From positions 1,126,839 through 1,190,838 of the forward strand of contig NW_022985449.1 in NCBI RefSeq assembly GCF_010093595.1: a DNA stretch of 64,000 nucleotides. Direction: 5' to 3'. The position numbers and the translations under genes were made by a program. This stretch comes from Mytilinidion resinicola (Eukaryota; Ascomycota; Dothideomycetes; Mytilinidiales; Mytilinidiaceae). This document shows, in pieces, positions 32,865-43,487 of the stretch (its first letter is position 1; every line of letters begins with the position of its first letter). The notes under the pieces are model-generated. The model ran no database searches, was not told where the DNA came from, and saw nothing but the letters and a program-made list of their open reading frames with translations.

Positions 32865-35108
32865 TGTTAACACCCACCCCGCGGCTTGCTGAGTGCCACT
32901 TTTGTTAAGCCCCAAGTGCCGTGGTAGATTGCCGGTTTTTTTTTTTTTTTTTTGGCGTGCAAGCACTGCAGCACACACACTTTCGTTTAACAATCGAGTC
33001 CTCCAGTACTCGTCGAGCCGGCGCCCCACTATCTTCACGTGTTCATCGTGTGCTGCGGGGGCCACTTGGCGTGCTGCATGCGTGAGCTGTTCGCTCCTTA
33101 ACCCGCATTTGTGTAGGCTCATGTACTTATGTATGGTTTGTTGGCATGGCGTGGAGCTTGTATTGATACTTTGAGGCAGCAGGGCCTGCAACGGCGGATG
33201 AGGTACCGGGCACGGGCACCTTTCTTAGCAGACAAGGGACGTGTTTGGAGACGACTCTGCTCTTCTCCGCAGCAGCAGCAGCAGGGGAGGCTGCGGGTCT
33301 TGATAGCCGCGACCAGCGTTTGTGTGAGGTGAGTCTTGGAAACGTGCACAGTCGACGGGAGGGGAACATGCCGTGGCTTGTCTCCAGAAGGCACAGTGCT
33401 CTTCTGCATCCTTCCGTCCAAGGGTGGTGTCTGGGGTTGTTTCGAATGGTGAATGCATTTCGCTCATCACCACCCCCACTATCGCGAGGCTCTGGTGTTG
33501 CTCGATACGCCAGCAGAACCAAGATATCAACACCACTCTCCAAGCTCCAGCCATCGAATCATTCTAGAATCCTGGCCATCACCCAGACACAGCCGGTCGG
33601 CGCCCGTCGGCGCGCTAGACAGGCCTACAATCGACGGCTCACGTCTCATGCATTCGGAAGCTCGCCGCGCTCCCGCAGCGGTGGCAGAGGCACGAGCTCA
33701 CAGCGCCGGCGGGGACCGGGCTGCTGTTTTACGAATCAGCTACGGATGGGGAGGGCGGCCCGTGGAGAGAGTTCGGTGCACATGCTGAATCGTGCTGGCG
33801 CCCTCCTACAGTAGCGCTGTCCCGGGCACAGGTTAAGGTGATCCCGCCGATTCTACGGCCGTGTGGGGCGCCGCTGCTCGCCATACCGCACCCGGTCCGT
33901 GAACTTCGCCGCTGCGGCCAGACGGCATTTTGCTGGCTGGGTCAGCCTTGCCGTCCTGCCGTGCTTCCTCCTGTGCGCGAGGGAGGCCGCTCGAAGTCAA
34001 CCGTAGCATCGCCGAGTGCCAGCGAGGTGTGCTCGAGAGTCGTGCCAGCGAGTCGTGCCGTATCGACATAGTGCGGCGTTGCGCTGCCTCCTAACCGCAC
34101 AACTACCCAGTAGGGACAGACATACATACAAAAGGCGGCTGCACCGTCACGACCTGCAAGGCCTGGCGCCGCGGCAAAAACCGGCGACAAATTCTCAGGG
34201 GGTTATCACGATCCGTTCCGTGCGAAGCTGTGGTGCGCCATGGAAGGCGTGCGCGAGGTCTTTTTGTTTCGTGATGCAAAAAAGAAGTAAGACAAAGATG
34301 CTGATACGACGAATGGAATGCCACGGCTCACATCTACCGAGCCGTGATATTGACTTTGGCACCACGGCGTGAGGCTGTTCAGACGGATGCCAGAGTGATT
34401 CGGTAGAACTCACAGTCAAATTAGACCGTGCCCCTGGAGACGGCCTCTGCAGCTGTGGGGAAGGGCGATTCGGGACACAGCCGTCGGGCGCTCGCGAAAC
34501 ACAGCCTCTCTCGTCAACCAGGCTGCGGCCGGCTGTGGAGCAGACCCAGCAACAAGGGCACCAGAGCAGCGGATGCAGTGCTCGATGAGTGTGGCCATGT
34601 CTGCAGCCGTGCTGGGCACCGGCGTCGGCTACAAGGCTGCTCAGATGCCTGGACAAGGACCTTGATGGTGCCGCGAGCGGGGCGGCCAGCGACTCAAGGG
34701 CTTGAATCAGGCGCGGACTGGAGGAGGTGTTGTCGGGCGAGACTGCGATTTGACTCTGTATCTGACTCTGCGTTTGTGTGTGGAACCGCCAGTACGTCTA
34801 GAACGCAGGAGCAGCTAGTCGTCGACCCGTCCTGCTGTCACGACGCAATTGCTGGGAGTCTGGAGTCTGTAGGGCGGCCAGGGAGGTCCGAATAACAACC
34901 AACGCGAGCCCACTGTGCGAGTGAAAGCGATTATGGTACTGCGTGCATTTTAGATGGCCCACAGGAGAGGCACAGTACCACGGTACTAGACGAAATTAGC
35001 AACTGCTTGAGGAATGTTACCAAGCGGTACGGCAGTCGATCTTGAGGTCTTTCGAGGGCCAGCGCGGATCACGTGTGCCAAACGCTAGTTAGTAAGCGTA
35101 CTCGCTTA

Positions 35109-35312
35109 CAGCCTCTCTTTACGTCCGGTGGTCACTCTCTAATAATAAGCCACAGACTTACCGTATAAGGGAGCAACTCCGGGCGCCTTTAGGGGGAAAT
35201 AGCAACGTTCTGGCCAATCAATCTTCAAGTCGGCTAAGTACTAGTCCAGAAAAGAGGTATACCAGGATCGACTCAGTTTAGCGCTATGTTCACCGGACGT
35301 AAAGAAAGGCCG
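35109..35312. mobile_element. 204-bp TA-flanked MITE-like element, family C
   Basis: The left end CAGCCTCTCTTTACGTCCGG and the reverse complement of the right end CGGCCTTTCTTTACGTCCGG match at 18 of 20, and both continue TG. TA flanks both ends (35107-35108, 35313-35314). There is no coding capacity, and no second copy was seen in the window. Confidence 0.7.
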
Positions 35313-37060
35313 TAGTACATCCAAGCTCAACACGGTAAAGGTAACAAGCTGCCCCAGAAGGGCGATCGCTTTGGACTTTGCTAATTCTCTCTACTGTCTA
35401 TTCACTTCCCCTTAGTGACCGAGGAAAAGAGCTGGGTCCACGGCGTCGAGACTGAGGCTACCATACGATATACGACCCCTCTATTTGAGCGTATATAGCC
35501 AGCAGCCTACTGGCTGGACGCACAGTAGACTTTATTGGATATCTCACATCAGAGACACCACTGGCGATGCTCCGTTGAAGCGTAAATTGGCCCATCTGCG
35601 CATACTGACTTGTGCATGGTCAGCGCTGTCAGTTTCCAAACTCTCCCCAGCAGCGCCCCCCTCCCCGGCGCTGGCTTCGATGCAACAGGAGTACCAGCAG
35701 CAGTCCAGGGAGGCCCACAGTCGCAGAATTTAGGACTCAGAAACCTCCTTGGACGGCCTTGAAGCTGTGGTGCGTGCTGGCGGCGTGGGTGGACGTTAGC
35801 TTCATGGGGCAGGTCGCGGTCTCAGGCAGCATGGGCGCCACGTCCCTGGAAAGACGCAGAGTCTCAAGCAGGCGGCCCGGTTGCGTCATAGCACAATACA
35901 AAAGAGCGAGAGTGCAGCGGGAAGGCTCGAGAGGGCGCAGAGCGGCGTCAAATCGGGGTGCCGCCAAGGGAGGTGGTGAGGCAGAAACAACGAGACCACT
36001 CGGCTATGGGTCCTACCACGGCAAAGGCTGGCAGACAGCTTGGACGTCGGGGACATGCAGACGGGGACTCGGGGGCGTTTGAGATGCGCAGGCGTGGTGC
36101 CCAGCGACGCACTCGGGGCGTTGGGTGCAGACCAGCCGAAAATCGAGGGCCCGTCCATTCGTCCAATAGTGCATCAGAGCCCGCTCGTCGAGCCCTCTCC
36201 TCTTTCCAAGGCCAGCTATCTTGCCGATTTGCTTCTTCTCTTCCCCCTCTCCAAACCAGACACGTCCCCCACGCAGCCCGTCCCCTCCCACGCCGCTGAA
36301 GGAGCTGTTGCAGCGATACTGCTTGCACTGACGATATCCGCGCCGTGCGCACTGCTCAGCAAACGGCTCTTCACGTGGAAACACGTGCCAGGAAGCGATC
36401 CGCACGACGTCTCGCGCCCTCCTTCGGGCCATCCACCGCCGCTCCACCACCTCGACTCTCCAACACCATCCTCTGCCCGTCTCACTCCACTCCGCTCATT
36501 GACGCCAATCCGCTCTGCTGTGCTCGCTCGCCCTTCTTCTCTCTCCTCCTACTTCTGTTGCTGCTGGCCCGCCCCGCTTTCCCGTCGCTTCTCAGTCCTG
36601 CGTGGTGCACTGCATCCTGTGCTACCTCCCGTCTCGTCTCGAGTCGGCTCCCACTTTTACCTCAGTCCTACGTCGAACCCAGATCGATCCTGAGTCGACT
36701 ACGTCTAGCCGCACGTCGCCGTTGCAGCACGCACACCTTGTGCTCTCTCTGCCACACACGTTTTGGACGACCGCCACGTACTGCCTTCGTGTTTTGCATT
36801 ATCCCTTTCGCCCACCACCGGCCAGCTGGCAGTCTGAGAAAGCCTGATCAGCTGCTCTGCGTACCCGTGCAAGGTCGCCTGTAACTACGTGGCTGTGGGA
36901 TCTTGCTGCGGCTTGCGTCACTTCAGCTATCTGTGCTGGCCGATCTGCCCATATACTCGGTGCTGGCCCATCAGTTCAACACCTTTTCCAGACGTCTGGT
37001 TCGCATCTTTCCCACGACTCGAAAGCAGCATAGCAGTCTCCGGACGAACACCTCTCCATC

Positions 37061-37869
37061 ATGGCGGGGAAAATGACTTTGTACAAGCTCGTGGTGCTCG
37101 GGGACGGTGGCGTCGGGAAGACAGCTTTGACCATCCAGGTGGGCCCCCTCCACACCTGCCAAATGCCAACCGCTGATTGTATTTCTAGCTATGCCTGAAC
37201 CACTTTGTCGAAACATACGACCCGACCATCGAGGACTCGTACCGCAAGCAAGTGCAGATTGATTCCCAGTCATGCATGCTGGAAGTGCTTGACACGGCAG
37301 GCCAAGAAGAATACATCGCGCTGAGAGACCAGTGGATACGGGACGGCGAGGGCTTTGTGCTGGTCTATAGCATCTCGTCTCGGTCGTCCTTCGCACGCAT
37401 CCAAAAATTTCACCACCAAATTCAGCGGGTTAAAGAATCATCGCTATCCGGATCACCAACATACCCCGGCTCGCCACTGAGCGCATCATCGAACGGGTCT
37501 GCTTTCGGCCCGGCGCCTGTCATGCTAGTGGGTAACAAGTGCGACAGGGTGACAGAACGTGAAGTCTCGACCCAGGAAGGCAGCGCGCTCGCTCGCGAGC
37601 TGGGATGCGACTTTGTGGAGGCTTCCGCGAAGAATTGCGTGAATGTTGAGAAGGCCTTCTACGATGTCGTGCGGCAGCTGAGGCGACAACGCCAACAGTC
37701 TTTTGGCCAGGGCCACAAGTCGTCGCGGGCAGACAAATCGGACAGGAAAACTCGAGGAGATGGTTACGGTAATCGCGACGCAGCCAGATACGGTCGAAAC
37801 GGGCAACGTGCCGGCGGCTCACGAGGAAAGCACGGCAGCGAGAAGAACACGAAATGCGTAATTCTTTGA
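37061..37869 (+). CDS. rasB: Ras-family small GTPase, RasB/Ras2 type
   Basis: Two exons (37061-37138, 37189-37869) give 252 aa. All Ras boxes are present: GDGGVGKT (14-21), effector loop DPTIEDSY (37-44), DTAGQEEY (61-68, with the catalytic Gln65), NKCD (142-145) and EASAK. Between the DTAGQ and NKCD boxes lies an insert of about 25 residues (about 110-134) rich in Ser/Pro/Gly with PTYPGSP; an extra proline-containing segment here characterises fungal RasB proteins. A long basic, Gly/Ser-rich tail leads to the CAAX box CVIL (249-252), which predicts geranylgeranylation or farnesylation and membrane attachment. RasB-type proteins act in polarised growth, development and MAPK signalling. The RasGAP at 1-2503 is a plausible regulator. 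Confidence 0.93.
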
Positions 37870-40800
37870 GCCACTAGGCCACCAGGCTGCGACAATACGA
37901 TTCCAATGTGTAAAGTCGTCCCTCGAGGGCACCCAGCGGCTTTACACGTTTGCACGCCGCCCCATTCTCGACAGCAACACCATCGTCGCGCTTGGCCCAC
38001 AGCCTCGTCCACAGTCCTTACTCTACAGTTTCTGGTGCCCGAGCTCTTGTTCTCCCCAATCTATCGAGGCCTACACTCTTTTTGGTCGAGGACAACACGA
38101 ACCCCGGGCTCGTTTTTATTTGGGTGAGCGAGCGAGGCGGCCGCATGACGGGTTACACGGCCACGGCGCCACTCACCGGTGGTCAGCGACGATTCGATAG
38201 ACTACGGATGCGCGCATGGTGAGCGTTAGACTACTTTAGGCAGAGCTGCACCTCTGGCCCTCTTGCATGATGAGGAAGGCGTTCTGGGTGTTGGGGACAC
38301 GTTCACGGAATTCATGGGCTCCTAGGTAGTCATTTGCAATTGTACAGAGCTTGGTGCTAGGTGGGGGCGTGAACAGGTGCATGACGGTGGTATCTTGGGC
38401 TCTCTGGTCTTGGCGAAGGCCTGCTCTGGAGTTTCTATCTGTTCCATCTTTCATACGTTCAAAAGTATCATGCCACTTAGGAAAGCGTTTCTAAATCTGG
38501 TGCTGCGGCCTGGGCCGCGGCACAGATACGGTCGTCGAATCTATTTCCAATATTCCTGCACACTTGGCTTCTGACTGGAGCTTCTTTTGATCACGGCGAT
38601 ACCCGGACAGGAAAACTTTGGGAGGCCGTTGGCAAACGTTTGCTTGGCATATTTTCGATTTCTGGCGGCGTAACATTCGCCAATGTCGTTCTTGAAATTC
38701 AATTTTGCGCAATCCAATTATGCCATGTCCGACGCTGTGCGACCTTCGGCTTGTTCCATTTTATTTTTTCACCGTAAGTCTGCTAGGGCTGCAAGCGCGT
38801 TGCTAGCGAGATCGCCTTGGAGCTACTGCTTGTATCTCGCCATTTCTCAGCTCATGCTCTAGAGGACGAGTCTGGATGCTGGCCAGACTCCCGGCCAGCA
38901 CCACGAACATCTGCACCCGTCAGCACCACTGAAGGCAGCATGGCGGCATCAGGGGGACCATGCGAGGTGTGGCTCCAGTGCCATGTCTGTTTCGTAGCCG
39001 CTGAGCCGTGCTGTTGGGAAACCATCTGCGGGGGTCCGACAGCTCAAAACGCGCATCAGCAAGCTCCGTTCTCAAGTCCTCCAATCCAGCAGCTTATAAG
39101 AACAGGTCCTGCTCCTGCGCTGGCCACCCGCCGCTACAATGCGTTTCCTGTCTCGAGAGGCATGCAGGACATGCACCGCGCGGTCAATGCGGCAATTGCT
39201 AATGCGATGTCGTTGGACTTCGAGCTTAGATTCACTGGAGCCAACGGTAATCCCCAGTGCGTCATCCCGCGGTCCGTCAGCCTTACTGCATGTTCGTGCC
39301 GCCAAAGCAATATACAGGCACACGCATCGACTCGCATCGTGGCCGTATAACCGCTGCTGAGTGGTCAGTTCAACAGAGTCCAATGCCACCGTGCTTCAGC
39401 ATTTACTTCGTTTTTCCCCGCCATCGATCGTCTCTGGCCGGAATGCTCCGTCTCCCGTCGCCCGTCGCCCTGCGTCGAACACGCAACGCAGGAACATGCC
39501 GAGCACCAGGCAGGGGAACCTTGGGTGCGTGCTCAGGTACGTGGAAGTACCTTGCATTAGCATGAGTTGTCAATGCAGTTCTGCTGGCCGCCCGGATGCA
39601 GCAACTCAACCCACAGCCCAGCCTCTTCACGGTTGCTATGCACGTGTCTGATGTTCACTGGAGTGTGAATATGCCGGTGCGTCCGCGGAGCTGACGACGG
39701 GATATGCAGCGGGCCGAGGACATGGCTGCTAGGCAAGCCGTCCAAGGCCGCAGGCACTTCGTGGCGGTGCCTGACTGGTGTGCCTGGTGCCGCGTGCCGT
39801 GTTCCTAGATCCTAGCATATCTGTCGGGTGAAGTCGAGGATCAAAGAAGATGGTCGTGGAGTGAGGACCGGATATCGGCATGTTGGGTTTCCTGACGATG
39901 TTTGATTTGAAATGGCAGGGCGAAGTCATTTCAATTGAGTTTGAAGACTTGGCGGGGATATCCATCTGACTCCAATATAATTCTTCAGGATTGCAGCTTG
40001 GGCCATCTGCACCTCACTTTCATAGCTCAACGGGCCGTTTGGCTTGCGAGATGCGCGCTTGTATTCACGAGATATACGCTAATTCCGTTACCTGACTGGA
40101 GGCCGTGGAGATCATTTTAGTCGTAGGCCGGTCATCTTTATCATGCTTTAGCTCTTCATGGACCAATTATATACAAGACGTACCTCATGCACTTACAGTA
40201 CAATATTAGTCTTTTCTATCGAATGGGCGAATATGGATCTGCTAACCCGAACCTACATAGCATAGCTACTCTCAAGGCTTTGATTCCATGGTCGATCCCC
40301 ATATTTGCGATGGTCTATCTTCCGAAAGGACCGTCATGTCTCACAGTCCCAATCCGGAAATCTGTCACGCGCGCCCTGGCCTATTCAATGCAGCTCCGAA
40401 CCCATCCACTAGCACGAGCAACCTTGAAGCTCAGAAGATCATCGACTCACCACCTGCACCACATGTCTGCCAGGATATGAACCGTCTTCCCCGCCATTTC
40501 CCGTCAAGTAAAAGCATCTCCAAATCCTGCCATCGCGCGGACATTGCAGAAACCTTCAAAAGTGGGCCCTTGCAGGAAACCCATGTTCCCTTTTCGTGCC
40601 ACGACTTGAAGATCACATGGAAACACTCTCAGCAACTCCCCCCCAATCTTCACCATGAGACACGCCACGGAATCCCTCTGTAATCTGTCCTGTTGCGCAT
40701 CCCCCACCTACTCCACTTCCTCAACCCCAGGGTCGTACGCACACTCGGACGTAGGCATTTTTAACGCCAAGAACTAATGTAGGTAGTCAGCAACTGCAGG

Positions 40801-42660
40801 ACCCTTCCGCTCCCGATCTTGATTCAGCAACGCTACTCTACTACTTCAAGTAAGTCAACTATTCTACTTCCTGCCTCAAATCTGCGTCTCAGATTCCAAA
40901 TCGCCTAATCGGCACTGCGGGAATTCTGTTAGACCTAGAGCCCGAAACCAACAAATACTGCAATGATGACAGCGGCGGAGGGTACATGGAGGTACATACA
41001 TGTGCATGAGCGAACCGACTCCGCAGCTGTCAGACCGCAACGGGACCGCGCGAGAGAATCCTTCCTTAGGATCAACCACCAGCCATTCGTTCCCATCCAA
41101 TCAAACTCCAAGCTCCTAGCATGGCGAAGTACAGTATCTCGTATCCCTCGCTACCTAAGTAAGCTACCCACCCACCCAACACACCGCCCAGCTACGCATC
41201 AGGGCCATTCGATGCGCTCGCCACAACCTCACCGTTCAGCCTGCTAGCTCACTCAGCACCACTCCCAAGTCGCCGACGCGATCTACAAGATCGCCCTCCC
41301 ACTCGGCCCCCAATCGAAACGCTTGCCAGGACCCTGCCCCTCTTTCGTCGATGTGGCACCTGTGCCTTCGGCAAAGCTCGCCGCCCTGAATTGCCCGCCA
41401 GACACCGCCTCTTTTTCCCCCCCAATTCACGCCTCCGCGCTTTGCAGCTCCTGATGGAGCGAAAGACAGACCCTCCTGCATGTCCCGCAAATGCTTCCCC
41501 ATAGCCAATTGGCCGTGCGCGCGCCTGCAAATCGCCGGCAGAACCGCCACAGCGGGCTCGCGGGACCCCAGATGCCGCTGCGTAGGCCCGTGCCTTTTCG
41601 TTGCTCGTGCCCTTCTGCAAAGGCACTCCGCGGCCGCATATTGTAACTATGCACACAAGGTCTGTCTTTTCTGTGCCGATGAGCTATCGCGGAAACCCTG
41701 AGTCGACGAACCCTGGTCGACCCTTCCTTTTCCGGGCGAATGTTGAAGTGGCTGTGATATCGATTGGTTAGGGGGTTTGTTACTATTTCACCCCTCCCCA
41801 TCCCCCCTTTGGAAGCGTGCGGAAATGCAACCTTTCTACAGTGGTTTTGTGGCTTGGTTTTAGCGGCTGGGTCGCCCCGGACGGAGGAAAAGGCTGTATT
41901 GTATTGTATCTCTAAGAGGCTCTATTTCATATCCGCATGCGAGCCGGCATCTCGGCATGTGGACGCCGCCCGCTGTTGCATTACTCCCGTCGCGTTTAAT
42001 GCACATCTTGTCCTTGAAGGATTCGAGGTGGTGGGGGAAGCATTGCTCTCGTGTTCATGTTGTAGTGGTGTGATATGAGCTGTTTCTATGTATGTACCCC
42101 ATTCACCGATCAGGGTTCATCACACGATACGTAAATGGGGGGGAGTCGGGGCCTCCGCCGGTGGGGGAATATGGTTCAGATTTACGATGGGTATTTGTTA
42201 AACTGAGATTGAGATTAGGCATTGGAGATCGGTGGTGGTTGCGTAGGGCTGGGGTGCGTGTGTGTGGGTTAGTACGTTGGGGGTTATCGGATTAGGGGGT
42301 TGATAAGGCGGGGAGATAGCTGCGATTTGGGGCGAGGCGAATGCTTTGATGAAACGGGGCTGTGGGTTTCTGATACAGGGTTTTGGGAGCTTGACGTGTT
42401 TGAGGATTTGAGGGTTGGCGGGTTGGGAGGGGGATTGGTGGTGGGGGGTGAAACGGGGATTTACAGGATCGGCTTGGTTCAGTGGGTTGGTTTGGGGGTT
42501 TGATTGTGTCCACGTGATGGATATCGGAGGGCTTCGACATCAACGGTAAGTTGCTGATGATAAGAGAGTAGCTCTGAGATGGACAAGTGGGAGTAATTTC
42601 TATATCTGAAATGTAGGTCGTTTTGGTCCAAATTATGGGGCTGAAAACACTCGCATTTTG
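37870..42660. other. Gene-poor 4.8 kb downstream of the Ras gene
   Basis: No gene is recognised on either strand. Open frames are short and overlapping. A G-rich plus strand (about 41770-42500) contains repeated GGG runs, including a cluster near 42418-42450 able to form a four-stranded structure. Confidence 0.55.
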
Positions 42661-42680
42661 AAATGCAAAGGCTAGGGCGC

Positions 42681-43470
42681 TGTAAATCAGGATATGGATT
42701 TAGGTCACGATTACAATGTGTTAAGATGCACCAGCGGGAGCGAGTCCGTGCGATTTGCACTCGGTTTCAACATGTCATTGCGGGAGGCCGTAAATCAGGC
42801 CAGTAGATTTAGGTAACAATACGGCGTGTTTGCATGTATAAACGGGAGCCAGTCCGTGTGATCTGCACTCGATTTTGACACACTATTGCCGGACATTGTA
42901 AATTGGGCCATGAATGTGGGTAATCGTCCATGAGACACTAAATCTGAACACGTAATTGGGGAAGATTACAAAGTGTTGAGATGTATAAACAGGAGCCAGT
43001 CCGTGCGATCTACACCCGTTTTTGATATGTTTTTGTCGGAGCTCGTGAATCAGGCCATGAAAAACAATCTTGAAAGCAGTTACGTGCTAAGGAGGAACTC
43101 CAGCATCCAAAGGTCTGGTCAAATTCGTTGGACGGACCCTATGATTCATGATCTCGAATTTTGCTACGCTCAAATTGAGTGAAAATCGGACGGACCGGCT
43201 CCCGTTCATACATCTCAACGGTATGAAAGTTGACCTGATTCTCCGGTTCGATTTACGACGTCCTGAATTTTATACCTTCCTAGAGCCTAACTTCTACCAT
43301 TTTTTACCATGTTAAGTCTATGAGACCCCAAATCAGAACTTTGGAATAGGCTTAAGTCGACATGTGCAGAAATAGGAGCCGGTCCACCGGATGTTATTAG
43401 CTGCGAAATCCCATCTGGTATGTTCCTCATCTGGTCTCCGAGGCGGAATACGCGGTGACCAACATCTAAT
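42681..43470. repeat. Degenerate tandem array, unit about 109 bp, with an inverted copy
   Basis: The phrase GTAAATCAGG or its variants recurs at about 42682, 42791, 42900 and 43046 (spacing 109, 109, 146), each followed at a fixed distance by GGGAGC(C)AGTCCGTG, then GATYTGCACTCG and a TTTTGA-like stretch. The third unit carries 37 extra bases. Around 43186-43230 an inverted version occurs (CGGACCGGCTCCCGTTCATA), and a further direct version near 43375. Copies differ mainly by transitions. Nothing coding is visible. Confidence 0.7.
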
Positions 43471-43487
43471 TTGACTGCCATTTTTGC

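Larger units (their letters stand above)
31839..37060. other. Gene-poor 5.2 kb upstream of the Ras gene
   Basis: No gene is recognised. Open frames of up to about 220 codons occur on both strands in the GC-rich part (33-37 kb) but overlap each other in several frames, lack splice logic and are rich in Arg/Ser/Pro, which is what random GC-rich DNA gives. Short inverted-repeat elements lie at 32306-32533, 32742-32864 and 35109-35312, and a T18 run at about 32937-32954. The last 600 bp before 37061 are CT-rich, as in fungal promoters and 5' leaders. Confidence 0.6.

Noticed and set aside
33245..36693. Several long overlapping open frames upstream of the Ras gene
   Set aside because: They overlap in multiple frames and both strands in GC-rich DNA, lack conserved motifs and splice logic, and are Arg/Pro/Ser-rich.
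42240..42310. TTAGGGGG motifs as a telomeric or interstitial telomere repeat
   Set aside because: Only isolated single occurrences, no tandem TTAGGG array.
42681..43100. CRISPR-like array (repeats at regular spacing)
   Set aside because: The units are long, degenerate and contiguous without unique spacers, and the genome is fungal.
43240..43260. GGTTCGATTTA, tRNA T-arm-like
   Set aside because: It fails the B-box consensus at the end, and no acceptor stem or A-box could be found; it belongs to the degenerate repeat array.
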